A stretch of DNA of 64,000 nt, from the NCBI GenBank assembly GCA_023151115.1, contig JAKLJP010000013.1:109238-173237 (forward strand). The letters are read 5' to 3'. Below the pieces are notes generated by a model, which had not been told where the DNA came from, ran no database searches, and saw only the letters and a list, made by a program, of their open reading frames with translations. Shown one piece after another: positions 42,468-50,974 of the stretch; position 1 is the stretch's first letter, and each line of letters begins with the position of its first letter. Source of the DNA: Anaerolineae bacterium. GTDB taxonomy: Bacteria; Chloroflexota; Anaerolineae; 4572-78; J111. A program made the position numbers and the translations under genes.

Positions 42468-43411
42468 TGATGACCGAAATTAGCCAGCTTGAACGTTATC
42501 GCGGGGCCTTATTGGGGTTGGCGGTGGGTGATGCGGTAGGCACCACCCTGGAATTTAGACCCCCCGGTTCATTCAGCCCCATTGACGATATGGTGGGCGG
42601 TGGGCCTTTTCATCTGGCCCCCGGCCAGTGGACTGACGATACCTCGATGGCGCTGTGTCTGGCCGAGAGTTTGATTGAAAAACAGACGTTCGACCCGGTT
42701 GACCAATTGCAGCGTTATGTCCGCTGGTATCACGAAGGGTACATGAGCAGCACCGGCCATTGTTTTGATATTGGCAACACCGTCCGGCGAGCGCTGCATC
42801 TGTTTGAGCAAACCGGCCAACCTTTCGGGGGTTCAACGGACCCTTCGGCGGCAGGCAACGGTTCGATTATGCGTTTAGCGCCGGTACCGCTCTTTTATGC
42901 CTCGCAGCCCCAAATAGCCATCGAAATGTCCGGGCAGAGTTCGCGGACCACGCATGGGGCGGTTGAAACGGTGGATGCCTGCCGCTATCTGGGGGCCTTG
43001 ATTGTGGGGGCCGTGGCCGGGGTGAGCAAGGTTGAACTGCTCTCGGAACGCTTTTGCCCCATCCCGCATTATTGGCAGGGGCATCCCTTAACCCCGGCCA
43101 TTGATGAAGTCGCAGCCGGTTCGTTTAAAGAGCGACATCCGCCCGAAATACGGGGGACGGGTTATGTGGTCAAATCATTGGAGGCGGCGCTGTGGGCTTT
43201 TTATCACAGCCGCTCCTACCGCGAGGGCTGCCTGCTGGCGGTCAACCTGGGCGACGACGCCGATACCACCGGGGCTATTTACGGGCAGTTGGCCGGCGCT
43301 TTTTATGGCGAGGCCGGTATTCCGGCGGCCTGGCGCGCTCGCCTGACCCAGGCTGATTTGATTGGCTGTTTGGCCGATCAGCTTTATGAATCGGCTAAAA
43401 ATCAGCTTTAA
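42467..43411 (+). CDS. ADP-ribosylglycohydrolase family protein (DraG-like)
   Basis: 314 residues of an all-alpha dinuclear metal hydrolase that removes ADP-ribose from proteins or small molecules. [18 protein letters not shown] (about 13-30), [17 protein letters not shown] with the TDDT metal site (about 57-60), [15 protein letters not shown] and the second metal site [17 protein letters not shown] (about 260-276). It overlaps moeA by one base (TGATG), implying co-translation; the link between the two functions is unclear. Confidence 0.9.
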   Translation: MMTEISQLERYRGALLGLAVGDAVGTTLEFRPPGSFSPIDDMVGGGPFHLAPGQWTDDTSMALCLAESLIEKQTFDPVDQLQRYVRWYHEGYMSSTGHCFDIGNTVRRALHLFEQTGQPFGGSTDPSAAGNGSIMRLAPVPLFYASQPQIAIEMSGQSSRTTHGAVETVDACRYLGALIVGAVAGVSKVELLSERFCPIPHYWQGHPLTPAIDEVAAGSFKERHPPEIRGTGYVVKSLEAALWAFYHSRSYREGCLLAVNLGDDADTTGAIYGQLAGAFYGEAGIPAAWRARLTQADLIGCLADQLYESAKNQL

Positions 43412-43448
43412 AAATGACGAAAGTCATCTTTTTCTAAGACTTTTGTCG

Positions 43449-43478
43449 CTTACAAAAATAAACTAATACGTTTATAAT
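43449..43478 (+). promoter_or_regulatory. Predicted promoter of hemA with very short leader
   Basis: CTTACA (43449-43454), 18 bp, then a perfect TATAAT (43473-43478). Transcription would begin about 10 nt before the hemA ATG at 43495, and no Shine-Dalgarno lies in ACCGTTACCATTAGCC, so the transcript may be nearly leaderless. Confidence 0.5.
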
Positions 43479-43494
43479 ACCGTTACCATTAGCC

Positions 43495-44826
43495 ATGAAA
43501 ATTTTATTAATTGGTCTCAGTCACAAAACTGCGCCGGTAGAAGTACGTGAAAAGCTGGCATTCACTCACCCCATGCTGCGCTCGGCCCTGACCCACTTTG
43601 ATCACACCCACCCTCAGGCTCACCTGGAGGATGTGCGTGAAGGGGTGATCCTTTCCACCTGCAACCGCCTGGAAGTGTACGCCCTGGTACGTGATGCTGA
43701 AGTGGCCGAGCAGGCTATTGTGGATTTTCTGGGCCACGCCTGTAGCGTTTCTCCTGCCCTCTTTCGCGAGCATCTCTACGTAAGGCACGATGAGGCGGCG
43801 GTGCGCCATCTCTTCCGGGTAGCGGCGGGATTAGACTCGATGGTGTTGGGTGAGCCGCAAATTTTGGGCCAGATTACCGAAGCCTACGAGGCGGCGCTGT
43901 CGCAAGGGGCAGCCGGAACGGTGCTGTCGGCCCTTTTCCGGGCGGCCATTCACACCGGCAAGCGCGTCCGCACCGAAACGGCGATTAGCGTGAATCCGGC
44001 TTCGATTAGTTCAGTCGCCGCAGCCCTGGCTAACCAACTGTTGGGCGACCTGTCGGAGCGGCAGGTGCTGCTAATTGGGGCCGGCGAGATGGGCGCAATT
44101 GCCGTTCGGGCGCTGCAGCGGCGTGGGGTGTCGAAAATTGTGGTGGCGAACCGCACCTACAAAAACGCCGAACAGTTGGCTAAAGCCTGGGATGGTCAGG
44201 CCATTACCTTTCAACAACTGCCCGAAGCGTTGGTCGCCGCCGATATTGTTATCAGTTCCACCGGCGCGCCGCACACCGTCCTTAACCGGGATTTGCTGGA
44301 ACCGGCCATGGCGGTGCGGCCCAACCGCCCCTTGTTTATGATTGACATTGCTGTGCCGCGCGATATTGACCCCAATGTAACCGAAATCCGCCATGTGCAT
44401 TTGTGCGATATTGACGATTTGCAGGGCCAGGCCGAAGATAATGTCCGGGAGCGCGCCCAGGAAATCCCCCACGTCGAAGCGATTGTGGCCAAAGAACTGG
44501 CCGGCTTTTTGGATTGGCTGGCCTCGCTGGATGTGGTTTCGACTATTACCGACCTGCGCCGGCAGATTGAAGCGGTGCGCCAACGCGAGTTAGAGCGGTT
44601 GTTCAACCGGCTCGATTTGAACGAACACGAGCGCGAGTTAATTGCTACCATGAGTCACCGGCTGGTCAACAAAATCTTGCACGAGCCAACCCTGCGTTTG
44701 AAACAGGAAGCCGCCAACGGCAACGGCGCGATTTATATTTCGACTATGCGGCAACTGTTTTTGCTGGATGAAACGCACAGCCAAATAACGACCGGAGACC
44801 GGAGACCGAGGACCGAGGCAAGCTAA
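43495..44826 (+). CDS. hemA: Glutamyl-tRNA reductase
   Basis: First committed enzyme of C5 tetrapyrrole synthesis, reducing glutamyl-tRNA(Glu) to glutamate-1-semialdehyde. 443 residues. MKILLIGLSHKTAPVEVREK at the start, ILSTCNRLEVY with catalytic Cys56, GEPQILGQITEAYE (about 120), the NADPH-binding VLLIGAGEMGAIAVRAL (about 190) and a C-terminal dimerisation helix. The last dozen residues (TTGDRRPRTEAS) are encoded by the left arm of a word hairpin, which also contains the stop, so the C-terminus has been extended or replaced by the repeat. Confidence 0.94.
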   Translation: MKILLIGLSHKTAPVEVREKLAFTHPMLRSALTHFDHTHPQAHLEDVREGVILSTCNRLEVYALVRDAEVAEQAIVDFLGHACSVSPALFREHLYVRHDEAAVRHLFRVAAGLDSMVLGEPQILGQITEAYEAALSQGAAGTVLSALFRAAIHTGKRVRTETAISVNPASISSVAAALANQLLGDLSERQVLLIGAGEMGAIAVRALQRRGVSKIVVANRTYKNAEQLAKAWDGQAITFQQLPEALVAADIVISSTGAPHTVLNRDLLEPAMAVRPNRPLFMIDIAVPRDIDPNVTEIRHVHLCDIDDLQGQAEDNVRERAQEIPHVEAIVAKELAGFLDWLASLDVVSTITDLRRQIEAVRQRELERLFNRLDLNEHERELIATMSHRLVNKILHEPTLRLKQEAANGNGAIYISTMRQLFLLDETHSQITTGDRRPRTEAS

Positions 44827-44857
44827 GCCCCGGTCTCCGGTCTCCCGTCCTCGGTCT
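44790..44857. repeat. Word hairpin, GGAGACCG word, copy 2, overlapping the 3' end of hemA
   Basis: GACCGGAGACCGGAGACCG and AGGACCGAGG on the left, CCCCGGTCTCCGGTCTCCC and GTCCTCGGTC on the right. The left arm codes for the last residues of HemA and the stop falls in the loop side. Word shared with 11955-12019. Confidence 0.88.
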
Positions 44858-44877
44858 GCTTTTAAGGGAGAAAACCG

Positions 44878-46089
44878 ATGCACTCACCCATTCGCCAACC
44901 TGCTTACGATGTGAACGCCCGACCGTTCATGATTATCTGGGAGACGACCCACGCCTGCGACCTGGCCTGCCGCCACTGCCGGGCCATGGCTATTGCCGAA
45001 CACGACCCGCTCTCGTTGAATTTTGAGGAAGCCAAGCGGCTGCTGGAGCAGGTGGAAAGCTTTGGTAAACCCCGCCCTATTTTTATCTTCACCGGCGGCG
45101 ACCCCTTCAAACGAACTGATTTGTTTGAACTGCTGGCCTATGGCAATCAATTAGGACTGGTTATGGCGGTGTCGCCCTCCGGCACGCCGCTGCTCAACGA
45201 GGCCAACCTGCGCCGGGTGAAGGAGCATGGGGCTAAAGCCATTTCGCTCAGCATTGACGGCTCTACCCCAGAGCGGCACGATGATTTTCGCCAGGTGCCC
45301 GGCTCGTTTGCCCTGACGACCCAGGGCTGGCAAATTGCCCGGAAAATTGGTCTCAAATTGCAGCTTAATACGACTGTCACCCGCTACAACTTGCACGATT
45401 TGCCCAATATTTTCCGGCTGGTATTAGAATATGGAGCCATGACCTGGAGCGCCTTTTTCCTGGTGCCGACCGGGCGAGGCAAAGCCGAAGATGAGATTTC
45501 TCCGGCCGAGTACGAAGGTGTGATGCACTTCCTGTATGACTGCTCCAAATATGTCAGCGCCAAAACTACCGAGGGCCATCACTATAAGCGGGTCGTCTTG
45601 CAACGGACTATTTTAGATGAAAAGGGATTGGCCGTTGAAGATTATTTTAACCTGCACCCCATCTATTTTGAACTGCGTGAAGCCCTGCAAAAAATTGTCG
45701 CCGAGTATAATGTTCAGCCAAAAGAAACCATTGTCCGCACGCCGATGCACATCAATGCCGGGAATGGTTTTGTTTTTGTCAGCCGGCGGGGCGACGTGTT
45801 TCCGAGCGGGTTTATGCCCGTCAGCGCCGGCAATATCCGGGATAAATCGCTGGTGGAGATTTACCGGGACGCGCCGCTCTTTCAAGAACTGCGTAACCCC
45901 GATCTGCTCGAAGGCCGGTGCGGGCTGTGTGAATTTGCCGGCGTGTGCGGCGGGTCGCGCTCACGGGCCTACGCCCTTACCGGCAATCCCCTGGCCGAAG
46001 AACCGTTTTGCACCTATGAACCCGGCTCTTTCCCCTTTGAAGCGGAACTCGCTGCGCTGCTCAATAGTCACGCCAGCGTAGTTGCCTAA
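44878..46089 (+). CDS. Radical SAM/SPASM domain protein (AhbD/NirJ-like, TIGR04053-like)
   Basis: 403 residues. The radical SAM cluster motif CDLACRHC supplies Cys27, Cys31 and Cys34, with IFIFTGGDPFKRTDLFELL (about 63-81) and LSIDGSTPERHDDFRQVPGSF (about 122-142). The C-terminal SPASM region has CGLCEFAGVCGGSRSRAYALTG and a further Cys in EEPFCTYEPG. Such proteins include AhbC/AhbD and NirJ, which modify heme propionates or side chains. Position 20 bp after the hemA word hairpin suggests tetrapyrrole modification, but a peptide substrate is also possible. Confidence 0.87.
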   Translation: MHSPIRQPAYDVNARPFMIIWETTHACDLACRHCRAMAIAEHDPLSLNFEEAKRLLEQVESFGKPRPIFIFTGGDPFKRTDLFELLAYGNQLGLVMAVSPSGTPLLNEANLRRVKEHGAKAISLSIDGSTPERHDDFRQVPGSFALTTQGWQIARKIGLKLQLNTTVTRYNLHDLPNIFRLVLEYGAMTWSAFFLVPTGRGKAEDEISPAEYEGVMHFLYDCSKYVSAKTTEGHHYKRVVLQRTILDEKGLAVEDYFNLHPIYFELREALQKIVAEYNVQPKETIVRTPMHINAGNGFVFVSRRGDVFPSGFMPVSAGNIRDKSLVEIYRDAPLFQELRNPDLLEGRCGLCEFAGVCGGSRSRAYALTGNPLAEEPFCTYEPGSFPFEAELAALLNSHASVVA

Positions 46090-46109
46090 ATTTGCGCCTT
46101 CGGTTAAAA

Positions 46110-46153
46110 TTGTGACTAGAAGTCTAAAAAATTTGCCAGACTTCTGGTCACAA
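46110..46153. terminator. Long hairpin after the radical SAM gene
   Basis: TTGTGACTAGAAGTCT (46110-46125) pairs with AGACTTCTGGTCACAA (46138-46153) with one mismatch and a 12-nt loop. It begins 20 nt after the stop. The plus strand lacks a T-run after it; the minus strand reads TTATTTTTG into the stem. Confidence 0.5.
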
Positions 46154-46267
46154 AAATAATACCCTCCTCATCCTCTTTATAATCCTCCTCTCCCAATTGT
46201 GTTGATCTTATGGTAGTGTCTTGGGCCAAAGTAGATGTGACAGGAAATTTGTAGAACAAGGTAATTT

Positions 46268-47419
46268 ATGCCCAATCTGCGCCTGCTAGAGGTTTCTGGT
46301 ACCCCTTTTGAGATGGGTCGCCAACACGCTGCGGCCTACCCCAAAGAAATTCAAGAATTAACCGAAGATCGTCTGAATTTAAGCAGCAATAAAAACTGGA
46401 CTGGCAAAGAGTTGTCGCGCCAGGAGGTTTTGGCTTTGGGCAATGCCTGCTTGCCTTACCACGAAGCCTATGCCCCTGAGTTGATGGCAGAATTACGCGG
46501 TATGAGCCATGTTACCGGCCTCGGCTTGACTGAATTGATGATTCTGAACGGCTTTACCGATTTTATTGACGCTATCTACAGCGCCGAAGAAAAGGAACTC
46601 AGAGGACTCGTGGGCACTAACGGGAACTTAAAAGCCCCTATTCCTTCCCCTGAGTTCATCCCCGCCCACCCCGCCGGAGATGATTGCACGGCCTTTATCG
46701 TTAGCCCGGATGCTGCCACCGAGGGCCAGAGTTTTTTGGGGCAAACCTGGGACATGCACGAAACGGCGACCCCCTACCTGGTCTTGCTGCGCGGCCAGCC
46801 GGAGGGCGGGCTGCGTTTCCTGGCCTTCACTATTATCGGCTGTATTGGGATGATTGGCATGAATGAAGCCGGCATTGCGATTGGCATCAACAATCTGGTG
46901 GCCGGCGATGGTCGCCCTGGGGTCACCTGGCCTTTTGTGGTGCGCAAGGTGCTGGCCCAGGATAACCTGGACGACGCCCTGGCCTGTATTACCACCGCCC
47001 AATTGGCCGGCGGCCACAATTACCTCCTGGCCGACTCCAGCGGGCGCGGCTACAACGTGGAAGCCATGGCCTCGCGTTATCACCTTCAAGAAGTGAAAAC
47101 CGGTTCGCTGGTGCATACCAATCACTGCTTGATTGCTCAAAATGTGGATGTCGAGCGAGCCAGATTGCCTAAATCCAGGGCCAGTTCTGAGACTCGGCTC
47201 ACTCGAGGTGAAGAAATGCTCAACCGGGGCCAGCTTACCCTGGCCGACTTGATGACTATGACCCGCGATCACAGCGCGGTTAATGGCATCTGTGTCCACC
47301 CGGAAGAGCCTTTCTATTTGGAAAGTTGCGGGGCGGCCATTATGCGCCCGGCAACAAGAGAATTTTGGGCCGTTTGGGGCCGCCCCTGCGAAAACGAATT
47401 TGAGCATTTTATCGTTTGA
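46268..47419 (+). CDS. C45 family autoproteolytic acyltransferase/hydrolase
   Basis: 383 residues, related to isopenicillin N acyltransferase (Ntn-hydrolase). The N-terminus has GTPFEMGRQHAAAYPKEI (about 11-28). The likely self-cleavage site is GDDC, making Cys140 the new N-terminal nucleophile (DDCTAFIVSP), followed by LGQTWDMHE and MNEAGIAIGINNL. These enzymes cleave or transfer acyl chains on amides. No neighbour points to a substrate. The last residues ENEFEHFIV match the family's usual short tail. Confidence 0.85.
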   Translation: MPNLRLLEVSGTPFEMGRQHAAAYPKEIQELTEDRLNLSSNKNWTGKELSRQEVLALGNACLPYHEAYAPELMAELRGMSHVTGLGLTELMILNGFTDFIDAIYSAEEKELRGLVGTNGNLKAPIPSPEFIPAHPAGDDCTAFIVSPDAATEGQSFLGQTWDMHETATPYLVLLRGQPEGGLRFLAFTIIGCIGMIGMNEAGIAIGINNLVAGDGRPGVTWPFVVRKVLAQDNLDDALACITTAQLAGGHNYLLADSSGRGYNVEAMASRYHLQEVKTGSLVHTNHCLIAQNVDVERARLPKSRASSETRLTRGEEMLNRGQLTLADLMTMTRDHSAVNGICVHPEEPFYLESCGAAIMRPATREFWAVWGRPCENEFEHFIV

Positions 47420-47709
47420 GCCAGGGGCATCGGAAAGAGGAGGGTTATCGAAGAATAGTTGCGCGTATAGAGGATAGCTGTAGGGAGGCTGTTCTCTTTT
47501 TTGATTCCTGGTAGTAGCGAGCGCCTTCAGCACTTGTCAGGCTTTGGTCGGCATTTCTGCGAGTCAAATTAACAAAAAGTGCTGCTATCTCCTGACCATT
47601 GGCGTTAAAGTCAAACGTTGTTTAAGTTACTCCCCCATCTCGTTCCCACGCAGAGGGTGAGCCGCAGATAGGGGAATTTGCAAAAAGGGTTTTTCCACAG
47701 GAGATTAAA

Positions 47710-48093
47710 ATGAATATCTATGTAGGCAATCTGGCCTGGGCAGTTAGTGACGATGATTTAAGACAGGCATTTGCCAGTTACGGTGAGGTCACTTCAGCCA
47801 CCGTTATTAAAGATAAATTTACCGGCCAATCTCGTGGATTTGGCTTTGTCGAGATGCCTAGCAGCTCTGAGGGCCAGGCCGCGATTACGGCTTTAGACGG
47901 CTTCGATTTAAAAGGACGCGCGCTCAAAGTGAATGAGGCCCGCCCGGCCGAGCGCCGTGAAGACCGAGGCGGCGGTGGCGGCGGTCGTGGCCCGCGCAAC
48001 AGCAGCCGGGGCGGCGGCGGTGACCGGGGTGACCGAGGCGGCAGCCGCGGTGGTGGCGGCGGCGACCGAGGCTTTGGCGATCGGCGTCGTTAA
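47710..48093 (+). CDS. RRM RNA-binding protein with Gly/Arg-rich tail
   Basis: 127 residues. One RRM (about 1-80) with RNP2 IYVGNL (3-8) and RNP1 RGFGFVEM (about 42-49), then a tail of RGG/DRGG repeats to the end. Bacterial proteins of this kind (Rbp of cyanobacteria and relatives) bind RNA and are often cold-induced. A good RBS (CAGGAG) precedes the ATG. The 290 bp upstream contain no gene; they hold a partial CATCTCGTTCCCA repeat (shared with 52622-52660) and a weak AGCACTT/AAGTGCT inverted repeat. Confidence 0.92.
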   Translation: MNIYVGNLAWAVSDDDLRQAFASYGEVTSATVIKDKFTGQSRGFGFVEMPSSSEGQAAITALDGFDLKGRALKVNEARPAERREDRGGGGGGRGPRNSSRGGGGDRGDRGGSRGGGGGDRGFGDRRR

Positions 48094-48117
48094 GCTGCTT
48101 AACTGTAAAAAACTTAC

Positions 48118-48150
48118 AAGACCCGACATGGCGTCGGGTCTTATTTTTTA
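48118..48150 (+). terminator. Intrinsic terminator of the RRM gene
   Basis: AAGACCCGAC and GTCGGGTCTT with a 5-nt loop, followed by ATTTTTTA, 24 bp after the stop codon. A textbook Rho-independent terminator. Confidence 0.92.
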
Positions 48151-48243
48151 GCTTGCCTGTGAGCGGTTGTCAGAAGTTCAAAGGTGGTGCTATAATCCGA
48201 ACCACGCCTAAATTGTTAAATTAATCCAATGGAGTAATAATTT

Positions 48244-49839
48244 ATGATGCCTCAGACCCAGAAATTTGCTTCAGCGGCGGATACCCTCGGTGTGATTGGT
48301 TTGCCGGCGCCGGTCAAAGAATTAGCTGCTCGTTCCTGGGATGCTATTGTAGTCGGAGCCGGGCATAACGGCCTGGCCTGCGCCGCTTATCTGGCTCGGG
48401 CCGGTCAGCAGGTATTGGTGCTGGAAGCGCGAGAACGTATCGGCGGGGCCTGCACCCTGGAAGAGCCTTTTCCGGGTTATATTGTCTCTCCCTGCGCCTA
48501 CGTAGCCGGGATTATGCACCCGCTGGTGATTGATGAGTTAAAGATGCGGCAGCGCGGCTTTGAGTGGAGCGCCGCCAACGGCATGTTTGTGCCGTTTGAC
48601 GACGGCAGCAGCATCCACTTGTGGGATGACGAGGAGCGGTGCGAGGCCGAAATCAACAAGCTGGCTCCGGGCGACCTGGCCGGCTGGCGGGCTATGCACG
48701 ATGTGTTGACCCGCGCCAGCGATGCGCTCCGCCCGCTTGACGAGCGTGACATGTGGATTGGCCGCGCCCCTACCCGCGAGCAGGTGGAAGACCGGCTCAA
48801 AGGCGACCAGGAAGCAATCAACTTTATCTTTGAGTGGTCCATGATGGAATACCTGGAGCGCTATTTGCAGGATGAACGGCTGCAAATTGCCTATGCCGGG
48901 CAGGGCATCATCGGCGCGAACGCCAGCCCGTATGACCCCGGCACGGCCTCCATCTACTTCTATCATTTCTGTGGGCGCATGGGCCAGTATCTGGGCCAGT
49001 GGGGGTTTGTCAAAGGCGGCATGGGCATGGTTTCGTTCATTTTATGCGACGCGGCCCGCGAGCTGGGGGCAACCGTTGCCGCAGGTGTACCCGTCGCCCG
49101 GATTATTCCCGGTGAGGGGGTCGAGCTGGCCGGTGGGGAGCGCATTCACGCCCCGGTGGTGGTGTCCAACGCCGACCCGCGCGTGACCCTGCGACTGCTG
49201 GGCGAGGCGGCTGATCCCGGCTGGCAGGCTCAGGTGGAGGCCATGCCCATCACCGGCTGCACGGTCAAAGTGAATGTGGCCTTGAGCGAACTGCCCAACT
49301 TTACCGCCCGGCCTGGCACGCTGGAACCGCATCATTACGCGGTAGTAGACACCCCTCTCTCCAAAGCCGAGTGGCAAAACTGCTTCGACACGGCCCGCGC
49401 CGGTTATTTGCCGGAGCGAGTCTGGACCGAAATCTACTTCCAGACCGTCCACGATCAAAGCGTGGTGCCGTCGGGCAAGCATACCATGAGCGTTTTTGCC
49501 CAATACGTGCCGCACACCTTTGCCGAAGGGGATTGGGACAGCCAGCGCGAAAAGGCCGGTCAAATGGTGCTGAACTCGATTGGGCGATATTGCAGCAATA
49601 TTCCCCAGGCCGTGATTGATTACGAGGTGCTGGGGCCGCCCGACATCGAGCGGAAGGTCGGCCTGACCGGCGGCCATATTTTCCAGGGGGAAATTACGCC
49701 GGATTTTATGTGGGACAAACGGCTGGCCCATCGCACCCCAATGCCGGGGGTGTTTCTGTGCGGCGCGTGTACCCATCCCGGCGGCGGGGTGGTCGGCTTG
49801 AATGGTCGCAACGCAGCGATGGAGATTCTACAAGGCTGA
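48244..49839 (+). CDS. FAD-dependent oxidoreductase, phytoene desaturase (CrtI)-like
   Basis: 531 residues. Rossmann motif DAIVVGAGHNGLACAAYLARAG (about 34-55), the GG doublet region ARERIGGACTLEEPFPGY, PLVIDELKMRQRGFEW, and at the C-terminus CGACTHPGGGVVGLNGRNAA (FAD-binding). The family includes PYROXD2-like proteins with no established reaction. No carotenoid genes surround it, so a desaturase role is not supported by context. ATG codons at 48244 and 48247 follow GGAGTAATAATTT. Confidence 0.88.
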   Translation: MMPQTQKFASAADTLGVIGLPAPVKELAARSWDAIVVGAGHNGLACAAYLARAGQQVLVLEARERIGGACTLEEPFPGYIVSPCAYVAGIMHPLVIDELKMRQRGFEWSAANGMFVPFDDGSSIHLWDDEERCEAEINKLAPGDLAGWRAMHDVLTRASDALRPLDERDMWIGRAPTREQVEDRLKGDQEAINFIFEWSMMEYLERYLQDERLQIAYAGQGIIGANASPYDPGTASIYFYHFCGRMGQYLGQWGFVKGGMGMVSFILCDAARELGATVAAGVPVARIIPGEGVELAGGERIHAPVVVSNADPRVTLRLLGEAADPGWQAQVEAMPITGCTVKVNVALSELPNFTARPGTLEPHHYAVVDTPLSKAEWQNCFDTARAGYLPERVWTEIYFQTVHDQSVVPSGKHTMSVFAQYVPHTFAEGDWDSQREKAGQMVLNSIGRYCSNIPQAVIDYEVLGPPDIERKVGLTGGHIFQGEITPDFMWDKRLAHRTPMPGVFLCGACTHPGGGVVGLNGRNAAMEILQG

Positions 49840-49891
49840 GGCTAAGGCTGAGGCTGAGGTGATTTTTTTGCTTAGCCTCAGCCTTAGCCTA
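49833..49891. repeat. Word hairpin, GGCTAAGGCTGA word, copy 2
   Basis: AGGCTGAGGCTAAGGCTGAGG on the left and CTTAGCCTCAGCCTTAGCC on the right around GTGATTTTTTTG. The stop codon of the FAD oxidoreductase is made from the first word. Same word as 10690-10747. Confidence 0.88.
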
Positions 49892-49920
49892 AAAATATAA
49901 TTTTGAAAGGGTATACAACA

Positions 49921-50316
49921 ATGGCTAAAATTTATGAACATATCGAATTGGCCCCTGATGTTATGATTGGCCGAATTGACGAAGCAGGCCGGGTCTATTA
50001 TGAAGAAGAGGGTGAGGGTGAGTACATCGGCCGGATTGATTACGAGCAAGGCGAGGTCTTTGACGAAGATGAGGGCTACATGGGCTGGATTGAAGAAAAC
50101 GGCGACATCTACGGCAGCTACGAGGAGGGCGATGAGCGCCTGGGCCGTGTAGCCGATGACGGCAAACTATACCTGTATGATGAAGGCGACGCCGAGGTTT
50201 ACGTCGGCCAAGTGACCGAGATGAAGCATAAAGCCGATGGCGCGGCGGCAGTTCTTTTCTTTTTTGATGAATGGGAAGAGATATTCGAGGATGAGGAAGA
50301 TGAGGAGGAAGTATAG
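49921..50316 (+). CDS. Acidic protein with four tandem GRID-type repeats
   Basis: 131 residues, very acidic. Four imperfect 18-21-residue repeats: IGRIDEAGRVYYEEE, IGRIDYEQGEVFDEDE, MGWIEENGDIYGSYEE and LGRVADDGKLYLYDE, then VGQV. Each unit looks like two short beta-strands around a turn, so a small four-bladed (beta-flower-like) fold is possible. A Glu/Asp-only tail ends the protein. ATG 49921 is chosen after AAAGGGTATACAAC; a TTG six codons upstream is also in frame. No function is recognised. Confidence 0.72.
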   Translation: MAKIYEHIELAPDVMIGRIDEAGRVYYEEEGEGEYIGRIDYEQGEVFDEDEGYMGWIEENGDIYGSYEEGDERLGRVADDGKLYLYDEGDAEVYVGQVTEMKHKADGAAAVLFFFDEWEEIFEDEEDEEEV

Positions 50317-50379
50317 GTGAGGCGAGGGCACGTGAGGCGAAAAATCTTCTCGCCTCATCGCCTCACGTGTCATCGCACC
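50315..50379. repeat. Word hairpin, GAGGCGA word, copy 3
   Basis: GGTGAGGCGAGGGCACGTG and AGGCGA on the left; TCGCCTCATCGCCTCACG and TCATCGCACC on the right. It begins at the last base of the stop codon of the acidic repeat protein. A TTTTTT tract follows, so this copy could also act as a terminator. Confidence 0.85.
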
Positions 50380-50396
50380 TTTTTTAGGAGGACGGC

Positions 50397-50706
50397 GTGG
50401 AAGTCGCCATCATGATCACTACAGTTGGGATTTACTGGAATTGGGGCCGCGCTTTGCCCGCTTTGAGGAAGGTCTGAAAATCATCACCCATCTGTTGCAA
50501 AGTGATACCCCCCTGGATTTTAGCGGCGCATATTACCAGCTTCACGAAGCCGTTTTGCTGCCCCGCCCCCAGCGACCTGCCGATTCTCATCAGCGGCAGC
50601 GGCCCCAGGCGAACTCTACCGTTGGTGGCAAAATATGCCCAGGAGTGGAACGCGGTCTTTTTGGTTGGGATCAAGCCCTACTTTGCCACAAACCTGACGG
50701 GTGACT
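50397..50706 (+). pseudogene. LLM-class (F420-type) oxidoreductase fragment, frameshifted
   Basis: Translation in one frame gives LELGPRFARFEEGLKIITHL, LDFSGAYYQLHEAVLLPRPQ. After a shift in the CCCCGCCCCC tract (about 50560) another frame gives DLPILISGSGPRRTLPLVAK and AQEWNAVFLVG. Both match the middle of F420-dependent LLM proteins. The N-terminal barrel strands and the C-terminus are missing. Sequence 50707-50970 shows no gene. Confidence 0.7.
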
Positions 50707-50974
50707 CGCCCTATCATTTGGATGGCAGAACGGTAAATTCTAGATCCATCCATTTGGATATAGGAGCAGCAATTACAAAGATTGTCCGGACTGTGATAGC
50801 AACATTGTAGAAATAAAGATCGTGCTCGCGTAGTGTCAGGAGGGTCAAACCGATCAGGGGTCCCCTCGGTTGGACGTCCCTGCGTGTGTTCAACTGGCTC
50901 GCGAGCCATCGCTGGCCCTATTGGAAAAATTATCTAAACCCATTAAGCCATACTGTGCGGCACATTGAGGTAAA

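Noticed and set aside
48244..49839. Carotenoid phytoene desaturase
   Set aside because: The FAD fold is shared, but no crtB or other carotenoid gene is nearby and the sequence resembles PYROXD2-like proteins.
50707..50970. Possible zinc-ribbon fragment (CPDC) near 50790
   Set aside because: Only a few codons are open and there is no further support.
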